Source of the DNA: Incurvaria masculella
Lineage: Eukaryota; Arthropoda; Insecta; Lepidoptera; Incurvariidae
Assembly (NCBI GenBank): GCA_946894095.1
Contig: OX335663.1
Span: 930,001 to 994,000, forward strand
DNA: 64,000 nt
Reading direction: 5' to 3'
The translations under genes and the position numbers were made by a program. The notes beneath the pieces are model-generated. The model did no database searches. It was not told the origin of the DNA and worked only from the letters and a program-made list of their open reading frames with translations. Position 1 is the stretch's first letter. Each line of letters opens with the position of its first letter. Positions 22,065-33,330 of this stretch are shown piece by piece.

Positions 22065-22250
22065 TACCTGCTATTGTAAGCAGCTGCAAATACGTTTGTA
22101 AACTTTAGACTAAGTGAACGTTGAAGAAAAAAAATCCAGCGGACTTTCTTACCAGTTCTTTTTCGCTGGGATTGCTGAACTGGCTAATGATAAAATATGA
22201 CAAATTCGAGTGCAGTGTACTGTCTGTGGATGATGAATAAACAATATCTG
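22065..22250 (+). repeat. TTGTTTATTCATCATCC-type repeat (plus)
   Basis: Plus-oriented copy: ACCAGTTCTTTTTCGCTGGG, GAACTGGCTAATGATAAAAT and CAGTGTACTGTCTGTGGATG. Confidence 0.7.
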
Positions 22251-22897
22251 GAGTGGTGGCAGAGAAGATTGAGTGCTATGTGGTAAAAACCAAACCACGA
22301 AATGTCTCGCTTTCCCAATCAACATGCTGTTCTACCTCATATTGGATATTGGCAGTATTTACGTCATAACTTCATAATATATGCATAAATGAATGCGGGC
22401 GAAACTAATATAGCCTAAGTTTCTGTGTGGGTACTTTGCTGAGTTAATCGAATCCGCAGATCAATCACTTTGTGCCGTAAGTTACCGTACTTTGACTGCC
22501 AGATTAAATAAATGAAATGCAATAATAATTAGGTCGCATTGTATGCTTCTACTATCCTACTAATATTATTAACGCATAAGTTCGCGTAAATGGATGGATG
22601 TTTGTTACTCTTTCACGCAACAACTAGCAAACTGAATTTGGTGATTACCTTTGTATATTAAAATAGATCAGCACCAGGTAAAAACCAGGCTTAGGAGCTC
22701 AGAAATGTTTTAATCACTTATACAGTGTCACTATAATAAACCCTCGGAATTAGTTATACTATGTTTTGTCCCTTTCTATTGCATATCAATGCAAAGGACA
22801 AATAATAATATACCTTTTCAGATGGTGTTCTGGGTTCATAGGTAGCATTGATAATGTTTAACGTAACAACTTCTTTAAATAGTAGTACATACGGGCA

Positions 22898-23310
22898 GAG
22901 CCGGATTCGCTAGCTTAGCGGCCCTAGGCCTATGGAAGATCGTCGCCCCCTTTTGGAATCGGATCCAAGTTTTTATTAACCATTTTGAACTAACAATAAA
23001 AAAAGGTCATGCAAGCGATGGTCATTAGAATTTTTCGGAGGAGCACGAAAAAAAAGCTTTCGTGCCGATTCTGATAGACTTTTCGAATATTGTTTTAATG
23101 AGCCAAAAGACATCTCGTCCAGCCGATTTTAGAGAATGATCGGAAATCTTCGATCGAGAAAAAAAGTTCATGAGGGCAGTTTCCATAGAGCTCCCGATAC
23201 AAATACAATTGGAACGCAAAATTCCCCATACTACCCAAGTTTTGTCGCCCCGAAATTTTGCCGTGAGCCCGAGTCTGGGCCCGCTCAGCCTTTAGGGAAA
23301 TCTGCCCCTG
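22898..23310. mobile_element. Possible hAT-like MITE (~410 bp)
   Basis: Left end CAGAGCCGGATTCGCTAGC and right end complement CAGGGGCAGATTTCCCTAA are similar inverted termini, and CGTCGCCCC occurs near both ends. Flanking CATACGGG and CATGAAGG could be a decayed 8-bp target duplication. Less certain than the element at 31412. Confidence 0.4.
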
Positions 23311-23616
23311 CATGAAGGAAAATTTAAATGTATGTAATAGCATCGCAGCACTAGAAGTTCGCGGTGGTAGATAGATTTGTTTATTAATATCAATAATCAT
23401 ACACAATACAACATTCACATTTTATTATATCCAAGTGGATTAATACCATTCCTATAGACCGTTTGGCCCGTGGTTAAATGATTGTAAAGAGCAAATTTTT
23501 TGATTAAGTTAAGATGGATGTATGGAATAAAATAAGTAATCTATAAATAAAACATTCGATTATAACATTAGATAAAGAATAAACTAAATAGCATTAAAGA
23601 AGTATTTTAATAGTGT

Positions 23617-23764
23617 TAGCGTGGTTTTCACCAACTGCTGATATATTTTAATTTACACTTAAAAGTGCTGATTATCTTGTACTGGTATCGATTGCGAAAT
23701 GGTAAGAAAGGCCCTTTAATGTGAGGATTTAGCAAATCAGTACTTGGTGGAAGAGACCCTAAGT
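23617..23764 (+). repeat. ~145-bp MITE, GGTTTTCACCAA type
   Basis: Plus-strand copy ending TCAGTACTTGGTGGAAGAGA. Confidence 0.75.
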
Positions 23765-23769
23765 GTAAT

Positions 23770-25534
23770 TATATGTTTGGGTGGAAATGCATGTTTTTAT
23801 TGTAATATAGAAGTAAGGGCTTGTTCACACTCTTGTCTACCAGCATCAATTTGCCAGCATTGGAGAATTCTTTTCCGCGTGTCAGGTAAATGGAGCGGAC
23901 GTATTGTCAATCGTATTAAATGTTTTGATCGTTTAGTCTATGGTTTTAGGTGACGTACAGTCGTTTCGTCTGAAATCTATACACCGGAAATAGAGACAAA
24001 TTTGAAATCTCTTTCTGACATGCTGACGTCAACCATAGAGTAAAAGGGACTTAGAAATTCCCTCTCTTTCCAGTGTATACATTTGATAAGTAACGACTGT
24101 ACAGTCCCCGATTTGTCCTACCCGGTATCATTCTAAAACATTTATAAGCGTAGGACTGGTTCCTTTGCATTCCCAATGAGGATTACATTTCACACAGCTC
24201 GTATTGTCGACCACAAATGTCTGTTCCAATTGCGCTCAACATTTTCACGGCGCAGACGATGTGCAAACACGCTGATTGAATTATCCGAGCGAATTCTGGG
24301 ACCCTCCTTTCCGAGCTCAACTCAAAGTCAATATTTAAAGGAAAATCACTTTTGAGCAGTGGATTTATGTTTGGCAAGGACGATGTTGCCAGGAGCCCGA
24401 TAACTCAAGGAAACGCTGAATGTATAAACAAAGTGTTTGCTGACCCAACAGACGGTTCTGTTACAGTCGACATGTTTTTTAGGGCTCCGTAGGAGAAACG
24501 ATGCACCCTGCGAGTGTCGCTATATCTGGCCATCTGTCCATCAGACCAAAACTGCTCCTCTACAGGGCGCTAATAAGGTATTGTGCAATATAGAAAAAAA
24601 ATACAATTACAAGAACAATACAAAACAACAAAACAACTTGCACAAAGGCGGACTTATCACTATGAGTGATTTCTTCCAGTCAACCTTTGGGTTAATGAGG
24701 AGAGACGATCTAAAATATCTGTAGGTAGGTACATAATAACAATTTGAAAGGAAAAAGAATAAAAATAAAAATACATTCAGTATGAACATAAATAAACCAT
24801 AATTTACTTAACAATACAATTATTATTAAATAAACGAATATATATGATACAATATACTCGTATATATGTTGTATATCCACAATTTAGGACCAAATTAAAA
24901 CAAAGCCAATACCTATTTCTTAGATAATAATAAAAATTGTATTGGTTTTCGCTTCGAAAAATCGAGAATACGAATTGTATTATTAAAATATCTTATTCTG
25001 TCAACGATATTTCACAAATATTTCTCTGACACCTGCTGTCACCACCTCCAGCTATGTGAAATCCGATAAGTAACTTTCGGTTTCATTGAATATTTAAGTT
25101 GTGTAACCGAAAGGTAACTTTGGGATTTTTGTAGCTGGAGGTAATGGATATAAAAAACCATAATCAAAGAGAACATTGTTCACACATATTGTTTTTTTTC
25201 TTTTTCCTGACATATTAACATCGGCATAGAAATGTCTAACATTTCCATGTATCCGGCTACCTAAATCATCTGGACTAAACCGTCACCTGACCTAATAGTA
25301 TCATGTAGGACTTTAGTATGTAGTTCACGCGTCAATCAATGCGACAGAATCACATGTAGTCGCACTAACCGCAACGTCATAAACACAAACTGCGCAATTA
25401 CAGCGTGGGCGGGAGGCCAATTCTTGCGCTGTTTACTTTACGTACGGAATATACACTCCTGAATCCTCACTGAGTCAGTAAATAACTTTAATTTTTTTTA
25501 TAAATACCCGGACGTAGATTGTTAACTCACCGTC
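23770..25534. other. Unassigned sequence with a retroelement scrap
   Basis: No supported gene. AAAGGCGGACTTATCACTAT followed by CCAGTCAACCTTTGGG (about 24640-24700) is of a type I associate with lepidopteran retroelement ends. Confidence 0.4.
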
Positions 25535-25881
25535 ATGATTTTAGCCTAACACTCCGCATTCCCGAAGGTATTAACTAGGTGCCATGACAGCACTTTCCCT
25601 CTATGAGCACGACTACATTAATCTGCATGCAAAACATGGAAAATTTTTAATTGCTGCTTTGACCATAATTTCATCCAATACGATGGTGCTAGCGAACGGG
25701 CTTAACCCTACCGCCTAATAGAGGAAGGGGACATACGGCTTTTTTGTAATCCGAACCATGGAACAGTTCGTATTTGTAAAGAAATACATTAATATAACTG
25801 AGAAAGAGAAAGAAAGTTGTGCTTAAGCCCACGACTTCTGGCATGAAAGGCAAGGCCATCCGCTCTTGAGCTACAAGCCGC
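25535..25881 (-). repeat. tRNA-headed SINE, strongly diverged copy (minus)
   Basis: Same order of blocks as 19186-19581 with many substitutions: TTAGCCTAACACTCCGCATT, ATTAACTAGGTGCCATGACA, TCATCCAATACGATGGTGCT, and a worn tRNA head ending GAGCTACAAGCCGC. Confidence 0.75.
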
Positions 25882-26039
25882 AGATATAGAATATCGAAAT
25901 ATACATGAACTTGAGGATCGCTTATGTAAATGTATAGGCAGGTTTTATTTCGTGCCGTTAATACCGTGCGGCGTTGCGATCGACTACCAGAATACCAAAG
26001 TGAATTCCTCTCCAGAGAAACACTCTTGGTTCTTCAACT

Positions 26040-26165
26040 CGGAGGTCTCAGAATTGGCCTCCAGCCCGCCCGCCCCGGGGCGGCCGCCCACCGCCCCGAC
26101 CAGGGCGGATTCATTATAACTTCCGACTGCCCCGAACTCGACCCGCCGCTCGGTGTTCGTTAACG
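26040..26165. other. Short GC-rich island, identity unknown
   Basis: About 120 bases much richer in G+C than the surroundings (CCGCCCGCCCCGGGGCGGCC), open in at least two frames on opposite strands. No splice sites or motif convince me of a gene. It lies just outside a MITE end at 26185. Confidence 0.4.
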
Positions 26166-26184
26166 CTTTCGCGAGCATAGACTA

Positions 26185-27156
26185 GGCGGTCGCGACAAAA
26201 ATGGTGACGATAACGTAAATGGCTGAAAATGGGTTCACAGGATAAAGACCAACCCACTGAAGCTAAATGTGTCGGTCTGCCTGCGCCAAGTGGTTGCGTT
26301 ACGTAGATAAGGCGCCTGTAAAAGTAGTTATGGTAACAACAAATATATATTATAAGGTAAATGGCTGCAAATAACGAAGCATGAAAGTATCAGTACGTAG
26401 TAGCTAAGAAATACCAAAATTGAACAAATCTTTAGTTGGATTTCGTAGTTATAGGCGATTTAGTTTACAGATATAACTTGCGGTATTGAAAAACCGACTG
26501 GTTATTGCTTTATAATTAATAGGTATCAATGCTTCTAGATAATCAGTTTATTCATCAGCAGGTACGTACTAACATCTATTTTATATAACCAATCTAGATA
26601 ACGCAACCACTTGGCGCAGGCAGACCGACACATTTTATTTATTTATTTATTTATAGGCTTACATACAGGATTGAATCACATAAAAAACAACAACAACACG
26701 TATAGTAACAACATCTTATTAAACATCCCACGAGTAGTAAGCACAGCATGTGCTAGCAGTATTTGGAATGAACAAAATACACAAAACAAATATATCAATA
26801 TAAAAATAGCAAGGAAAATTAAAATGAAGTGTACAATAAAGAAGTAACAATAAACGACAAAACTGATGCATTTGAGTGAGTGGACAGCAACAATAAAGAA
26901 AAGTAATTTAAGTTAAATTAAGTGAAAGAAAAACAAATTAGGCTTACAATGATGCATTAATGTTTAAAAGGTAAGTGGTAACAAAGGATACTTATATGAG
27001 TTTTTTTATACTTAATTGCGAACATGAAAAAAGGTCACGTCGTTGCATGTTTTCAGCATTCTGTTAAGGGGAGAATGAATCAGAGGGGAGGTCTCTAACA
27101 TGTGAACCCATATTCAGCCATTTACCTTATCGTGACCAAAAATCTCGTGACCTCCC
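26185..27156 (-). mobile_element. GGAGGTCACGACA-type MITE, interrupted by ~430 bp
   Basis: Opposite orientation to 6027-6572. Left arm GGCGGTCGCGACAAAAATGG; right arm ending AAAATCTCGTGACCTCCC. The interior matches 6110-6510 in reverse as far as AGACCGACACATTT (about 26630). There it is broken by an AT-rich segment that begins TATTTATTTATTTATAGG and ends near 27060, after which the MITE resumes. Confidence 0.8.
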
Positions 27157-27930
27157 GGAATAGTGAGAGCTTTCTCTTATTTTTATTTGGCATATTTCGG
27201 TGGTTTTATATATGATGACGCGGCTTTGAGGGCGTACTCGAATCTTTTTCGGCAGTCGCTAAGATATTCCTAAGGATACTTGAGCATTCAATTATTGCTG
27301 TGTGGGTTCCGGCTCCTCGTGCATGTCGTGAGAGGCGAGGCGGAGGTTTCTCGTTCGATATTGTATCAGTTCGATTCATCAACCTAAATCCGTATCGCCC
27401 GCCGCAGAGAATCAGAGAACCACCTTGTGGTTGTATTGTTTTGTTTCATTTCATTCATAGGTAGGTAACATACACTTGAATATGTCCAAAATCACGCGCT
27501 TTCTCAGGTCTATCTCAAAAATATAAAAGTAGCATGCTCTATTTTCACGCATTTCAGACATAGCAAACATACTTTTCCAGTCAGCAAATAAGTTTTAAAC
27601 AATACCAATACCAACGCTTGGGAGCGTAAAACATAAGGAGAAACATTAAAAATATATGAAAACTGACAACTATTAATGTTACGAACTTAATCTGTGTAAA
27701 TCTGGTGTATAGTGCCATCACCAATGTACCTAAATCTAATCTATATTTAATAAACACAAATAAAATACTCTTGAGAATATATAAGAATATATGTATAATA
27801 TATAAAAATACTCCGTTACTCAGACTAATTTCTGTACCGCACCATTATGATATAGCACTGTCTACCAACGGGTTTCTTTCCTCAAACATGTTAAACGTTT
27901 AAACGCAATTTAAACAAGCTGATACTTCAG
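27157..27930. other. Unassigned sequence
   Basis: No gene supported. Confidence 0.4.
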
Positions 27931-28345
27931 GGATGGTTCGTAAATCCGCTGGTTCGCTGAGCGTGATTTTGCGAGGTGAGGAGTATTTGGCTCCTCTGAG
28001 TATCTTTGGTTTCTCAGCACAGCCACCAATGCTGATATTAGCGTGATTGTAAGTCAAACCAAGGGATAGTAAATCGTTGATGAAAATTTAAAATAGCGTT
28101 GGTGACAGCACGGAGCCCTGCGGGACACCAGTCCCAATCGGGAAGTCGTCCGAATTCGCACCATCAAGGGCAACGTACAAGGAGTGGCCCGACAGAAAGC
28201 TGGCGATCCATGAGCAAAGCTTAGGAGGAATGGCGAAGGACGGAAGCTTGCCTAGTAGGCTTCGGTGACAAACACTGTCATTAGCTGCTAAATGACCATA
28301 TAATTGTATGAGAATCCGGCGGTGTGTCCTTTGCCATACCGTCAA
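27930..28345 (-). pseudogene. Jockey-type LINE reverse transcriptase fragment
   Basis: The minus strand reads LLGKLPSFAIPPKLCSWIAS, HSLYVALDGANS and GTGVPQGSVLSPTLF. This is the RT region leading into the PQGSVLSP motif of Jockey/CR1-type LINEs. Immediately after PTLF a TAA replaces the expected residue, then the frame resumes as IFINDLLSLGL (family LLHINDLL), so the copy is dead. The end near 27940-28030 resembles sequence at 49980-50095. Confidence 0.85.
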
Positions 28346-28536
28346 AACATCGCCACCGCGCGCGAATGTGCTCTAAAATAGCGTTCGTCAAGTCTGTTCC
28401 CACGCACACATACCCTCCAAGTCGTCTGCGACTATGTTTTTAAATGCCATGCACGTTTAAGATGGATTGGAAGTTTTTGATAATTGCAGACAGCGGGTCT
28501 GATAGTAAACGCGCTCGATGCCATATCTCCTACCTT

Positions 28537-28590
28537 GAAAACACGGACAATTGTTCATTGCCGTTTCGACCATCTTTTCATCCAATGGGG
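28537..28590 (-). repeat. SINE body fragment
   Basis: GAAAACACGGACAATTGTTC and TTTCGACCATCTTTTCATCC match the SINE body. Confidence 0.7.
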
Positions 28591-29057
28591 TAGAGGTGGA
28601 GGCGGGCTTTGTTAAGTAGGCGGTGTTTCTTTAAATCCCTAAAAATATCGAAATTGTTCCCAGCGGATCCGAGTACGTTAAATATAAATACCAGCTTTAT
28701 TCATTCCCCTTTGAAACATGCGAGACTTTGAAAGTACGCCTCCTATACCGATCTATATGGGCCACGTCCAAGTATCCTTAGGAAGGACGAGCGAGAGAGA
28801 TCCGCAGATAAAAGGGATACAGGAAAAGGGATCTGCCGCGTATTGTGTGTGGGTTAATAAGGATGAGGGGGTTACTGTTTCCGCTTTTCTAAGTGGGGCA
28901 GGAAACTCATTGCATTCGTGTACCCACGTAAAATTGTTATATATGTATAATACAGTCGTCAGGATTGTCTCTAAAAGATTTTGAAAGGGAGTTTCTTGCC
29001 AGTTCTTATTCGCGGGGATTGCCGAACTGGCTTATGAAAAACAAATTTAACACAAAA

Positions 29058-29688
29058 AATAACCGACTTCAAAGGAAAAGCACTAAAAAGTAAAAAATAA
29101 TTTTTCATTTTTGTAGTTACGATTGCTGTTATTTTTGGAGTCGGCGTCAGCCGGGCACGCGCTGCGCCAATCAAGAGAACCTAACCTAACCTAACCTAAC
29201 CTAACCTAACCTGACCTTGGCTGACACCGACTCAAAAAATTACAGAAATCGTAACTACAAAAATGAAAATTATTTTTTACTTTTTAGTGATTTTCCTTTG
29301 AAGTCGGTTATTTTTTTTGTTAAATTTGTTTTTTTATTTGTTTATTTTTAGTGAATCTGAAGTAAATTTACTAACTTGTACACGTCCTTTCCAATAAAAA
29401 AAGAATCACTGAAATCGGTTGGCGTTATATTGAGTTATTCGTCGATTTGTCGCGCACATCTTAATACAAATTTAAGACTTTTTTGATTTTCTCATGGATA
29501 TCATTGTCAGAACTTAACCAAATTAAAATAGGACCACTTGGGAAGCACTAGCTATCATTTAAAAAAATAATCATCAAAATCGATTCACCCAGGCAAAAGT
29601 TATGAGGTAACAAACATACAAAAAAAAAAACATACAGACGAATTGATAACCTCCTCCTTTTTTGAAGTCGGTTAATAAAATGATAAAA
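29058..29688. mobile_element. Foldback MITE with ends TAACCGACTTCAAA/TTTGAAGTCGGTTA
   Basis: The outer ends are TAACCGACTTCAAAGG and TTTTTTGAAGTCGGTTAA. The left half is itself a large hairpin: 29043-29150 pairs with 29220-29327 over about 108 bases at high identity, with the CCTAA run in its loop. The right half holds ACCCAGGCAAAAGTTATGAG and AACCTCCTCC. No ORF. The element type is common in Lepidoptera; superfamily not assigned. Confidence 0.8.
29180..29209 (-). repeat. Interstitial (CCTAA)6, arthropod telomere motif
   Basis: Six uninterrupted CCTAA units, the complement of the insect telomere repeat TTAGG, followed by one CCTGA. They lie at the apex of a ~108-bp inverted repeat. Confidence 0.9.
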
Positions 29689-29829
29689 TATGACAAATCC
29701 GAGTGCAGTGTATTGTCTATGGATGATGAATAAGCAATAAACAATAAACAATATTTTTGAGATATTTAAATAAAAACAAATACGAGAGATGTCGTGAAAC
29801 TTTCGGTAAGAATTAGGTATCTTTCGCTA

Positions 29830-30110
29830 TGCAAACCAACACCTGCACAGGGTGAGGTTGACAGATACAGGTTTATGCAGGTTCTGTCTTGAACAAGAGG
29901 AGGCACTGATTCACCTTCTGTGCGACTGTGGACCACTGATTCGTAAAAGAAATGCCATCCTTGAGGCATACTTATTGGACCCAGATGATATCAAAGTCAT
30001 CACACCTCAAAAAAGTCCTGCACTTCCTGAAGGAGGCAGGAATTGTGGGTGAACTTTGGAAGGGAAAAGTCACAGTAGATCTGTAAAGGTCGCAGTGACA
30101 GCGGTCTAAA
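29830..30110 (+). pseudogene. LINE C-terminal CCHC-type fragment, frameshifted
   Basis: Reads HRVRLTDTGLCRFCLEQEEA then HLLCDCGPL, a CX2C...HX4C knuckle like the C-terminal end of many insect LINE ORF2 proteins. After VIT the frame must shift at a run of six A's near 30009 to continue as KKVLHFLKEAGIVGEL before a stop. It lacks the RT core and is a dead fragment. Confidence 0.75.
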
Positions 30111-30150
30111 AACATGGAGGTGGAGAAATAACAGGAGAACGGATGGAACT

Positions 30151-30497
30151 AAAAAACGGGCCAAGTGCGAGTCGGACTCGCACACGAAGGGTTCCGTACC
30201 ATCGTTCAAGATTTAACACAACAAAATCACGTTTTTTGTATGGGACCCCCCTTCAATTTTGATTTTTTTTTACCTATTTGTTGTTATAGCGGCAAAATAA
30301 ATACACACTCTGTGAAAATTTCAGCTGCCTACCTATTACGGTTCATGAGATACAGCCCTGTGACGGACGGACGGACGGACGGACGGACGGGCGGACGGAT
30401 GGACGGACGGGCGGACGGACGGACGGACGGATGGACGGACAGCGGAGGCTTAATAATAGGGTTCCGTTTTCACCCTTTGGGTACGGAACCCTAAAAA
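30151..30497 (+). repeat. ACGG-family repeat, copy 7, longest microsatellite
   Basis: Full copy. The ACGG run is about 85 bases (30364-30449) with GCGG and ATGG variants. Confidence 0.92.
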
Positions 30498-30499
30498 GT

Positions 30500-31403
30500 G
30501 TCGACACCACAATTGTGCCGCTGGAGGAATTTGGCCTTTGTTTCGGCATATATTTTTGGTTTCGGCTCTCGCTGAATACGTCAATACGAACGAAGAATGA
30601 CGTAACGACCGTCTGGTTTATTAAAAAATAATTATTATCTTTATCACTTTACCTACCAATTTTGGATGGAGACTTCAAATTGGATTTCTGTCCGTTTTTA
30701 TCACTGCGCTACAAATGTGTACGTCCATATAATGTTTTAAGTCGCGTGGCGTCATTTTCTGCGCGCTCGTTGCATGGAAGTTATTTCTCCATACATTCTT
30801 CACCTCCACGGCTAAAAAGCCCGCAGCCTAACTTCAAATAATAATAATAATATGCATCATGTACAATCTAATGCACCCGGCTCCGACTGATGTCAGGCTG
30901 AATTATTTCCTGGATATTGTTGTGAGATTCTTGGGGGCGAAGCTCTGGCGGAAATGAAACTGCTGGGTCTCTTGACTAATCAGGAACTAATCAAAATTTC
31001 TCAAGAAAAAGAGTTCTCTCTTGTTTTTTCCAGGTGTCCCGAGTGACATAACAACATTCTCGATATATGAAAAAGGTTTTTAACAATAATTCTTAATCGC
31101 CAGGAATATCTGGCGACAATACCATAGGAGTTCCACATACAAACTTTCGTCCCCTATTTAATCCCCTTCGAGTTTATTTTTTGCCACAAAAGGTACCCTA
31201 TGTCCTTCTCCCATGTTTCTCCCATCTCTTTACCGAAATTCATCAAAATCGGTTCAGCGGTTTAGGCGTGAAAATAGTTCCTTTCGAACTTATAATATTA
31301 AGTATGGATTTACGGTAACTTTGACGGAACGGCATAACGATTACTATCAAATTTACTGATAACCCGTGGCTTAAATGATGAAATAAACTCATCGATCAAA
31401 CTC
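30500..31403. other. Unassigned sequence
   Basis: No gene. AAATCATCAAAATCGG-like and CGGTTTAGGCGTGAAAATAG (about 31240-31280) are typical of decayed transposon interiors. Confidence 0.4.
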
Positions 31404-31411
31404 CTTCAAAG

Positions 31412-31708
31412 CAGTGGCGGATTTACCAGCAGGCTGAGTAGGCTGGAGCCTAGGGCGGCAGATTTGAGGTCAACATTGTTTTTGCTTCATATACATACAC
31501 ATACATTACATCGATATCCTAGTTCACATTCATACTTATTACGTGAAAGAGGTTGTGCAAATCATAAAGTTACTAGTTCATTGACAAATAAATTGTAATT
31601 TACATGTATATATGATTGTGAACCAGGGTATCGATCGAATTATAGAGGTCGGTAGGGGCGGCAAAATTTGAATAGCCTACTGGCGGCAAATGTGTAAATC
31701 CGCCGCTG
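31412..31708. mobile_element. hAT-like MITE, 297 bp, with 8-bp target duplication
   Basis: Terminal inverted repeats CAGTGGCGGATTTACC and (right complement) CAGCGGCGGATTTACA. The element is flanked on both sides by CTTCAAAG (31404-31411 and 31709-31716), a perfect 8-bp duplication as expected for the hAT superfamily. Non-coding. Confidence 0.88.
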
Positions 31709-31744
31709 CTTCAAAGCAACATTATTTTAGAGCAACATCTTTCA

Positions 31745-32020
31745 CCGTACCCAAAGGGTGCCAACGGAACCCTATTACTAACCCTCCGCCGTCCGGCCGT
31801 CTGTCACAGGGCTGTATCTCAGTAACCGTAACAGATAGACAGCTGAAATTTTCACACAGTGTGTATTTATTTTGCCGCTATAACAACAAATAGGTAACAT
31901 TAAAAAAATATTAAAATTGAAGGGGGTCCCCATACAAATAACGTGTTTTTTTGGATTCAATCTTTAACGATGGTACGGAACCCTTCGTGGGCGACTCCGG
32001 CTCGAACTTGGCCGGTTTTT
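31745..32020 (-). repeat. ACGG-family repeat, copy 8 (minus, no ACGG expansion)
   Basis: Near full-length; the microsatellite is reduced to CCGTCCGGCCGTC. Confidence 0.88.
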
Positions 32021-32145
32021 AAATACCCAGAGTCCAATTGCAGGATATGCAAGTACCATAATAGAACGCTAAAAGTAAACTTAGTCCGTCTGGTCAAAGC
32101 GAACATCTTGCAAAGGTCGTGAATAATAGGAATTAACCGGGAAAT

Positions 32146-32438
32146 AGTTTTTAGGGTTCCGTACCTAAAGGGTGAAAACGGAACCCTATTACTAAGCCTC
32201 CGCTGTCCATTTGTCCGTCCTTCCGTCTGTCACAGGGCTGTATCTCATGAACCGTAATAGGTAGGCACCTGAATTTTTCACAGAGTCTGTATTTATTTTG
32301 CCGCTATAACAACAAATAGGTAAAATAAAAAAAATATAAAAAGAGGGGGGCCTCATACAAAAAACGTATTTTTTTTTGGTGTTGATGGTACGGAACCCTT
32401 CGTGCGCGAGTCCGACTCGCACTTGGCCGATTTTTTTT
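32146..32438 (-). repeat. ACGG-family repeat, copy 9 (minus)
   Basis: Full copy with a minimal microsatellite (GTCCGTCCTTCCGTC). Confidence 0.9.
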
Positions 32439-32498
32439 AATATTTTAATTTATTATAGGCAGAGATGTGTTGCCTAATAAGCCATACAAAAGTAAGTT

Positions 32499-32908
32499 GA
32501 GCGGCTCGTAGCCCAGTGGCGCGGGGACTGGCCTAGCGTACCAGAGGCCTGGGTTCAGTTCCAACTCGCACCACTGTCTTTCTCTCTCCGAGTTTGACAA
32601 GTGCATTTCGTCACGAATGCGAGCTGCTCCTTGGTTCGTAGTCCATGTAAAACTGTAGGTCCCCTTCCCTTACTAGGTGGTAGGGTTTAAGCCCGCCCGG
32701 GTTGGTACCATCGCATTGGATGAAAAGGTGATCGAAGCGGCAATGAAAAATTGTCCGTGTTTTCCACCCAGTCCAATGTAGCCGTGCCTATAAAGGGAAG
32801 GTCCAGGCATGGCACCAAATTCCTTCGGGAATGTGGTGTATTGGGCTAATATCATAACGGTAGTTGTGTGGTATTAGCCATCCATGTCAGGTCGCATAAA
32901 AAAAAAAT
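32499..32908 (+). repeat. tRNA-headed SINE, full copy (plus)
   Basis: A box GTAGCCCAGTGGCGCGGG, B-box region GGCCTGGGTTCAGTTCC, body GGTGGTAGGGTTTAAGCCCG, tail TATTAGCCATCCATGTCAGG plus an A run. Confidence 0.92.
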
Positions 32909-33169
32909 TCAAAACTAAGTATTAACTTTTTGAAAGTATTTTAATTATTTTACCTCCTGTGATACTTGTCTAAACTACCAAGTTGGACGTTCAATATTTT
33001 GTTTTATTGTAGATGGCTAATAGACGTGTTTATTAAAAAAAATCAATGGGGATTATGAAATAACCTAATTGAGAAACACTATGAAGAATTGGCCGAAAGG
33101 CGAAACGTGAAAAAAATTTATATTTTAACGATGTGTACTTTTCATTTAATGTATTTTAATCTTTTTTCG

Positions 33170-33330
33170 TAGGCGAACTACACTAAGATACGTCCAAAAC
33201 TGAATTCAAATCAAATCTGTAAAGAAGAATCCGCAAAGAAACTTTACGAGTTTTCCGTCAACAGTAATAAAATACATACTTAGATCTAAATGCTACTGCC
33301 AAAAATGTTTTGGTCGAACAGTTAGACAAA
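33170..33330 (+). repeat. GTTACGTCACAAA-type repeat, copy 2
   Basis: Diverged copy: GAACTACACTAAGATACGTC; GTAAAGAAGAATCCGCAAAG; AGATCTAAATGCTACTGCC. Confidence 0.65.

Larger units (their letters stand above)
28970..29757 (+). repeat. TTGTTTATTCATCATCC-type repeat split by a foldback element
   Basis: Left part 28970-29040 (TTTCTTGCCAGTTCTTATTC; GCCGAACTGGCTTATGA) and right part 29684-29757 (AAAATATGACAAATCCGAGT; TGTCTATGGATGATGAATAA) correspond to adjacent parts of 22065-22250. Confidence 0.75.

Noticed and set aside
29180..29209. True chromosome end (telomere)
   Set aside because: Only six units, embedded in a hairpin of an interspersed element with normal sequence on both sides.
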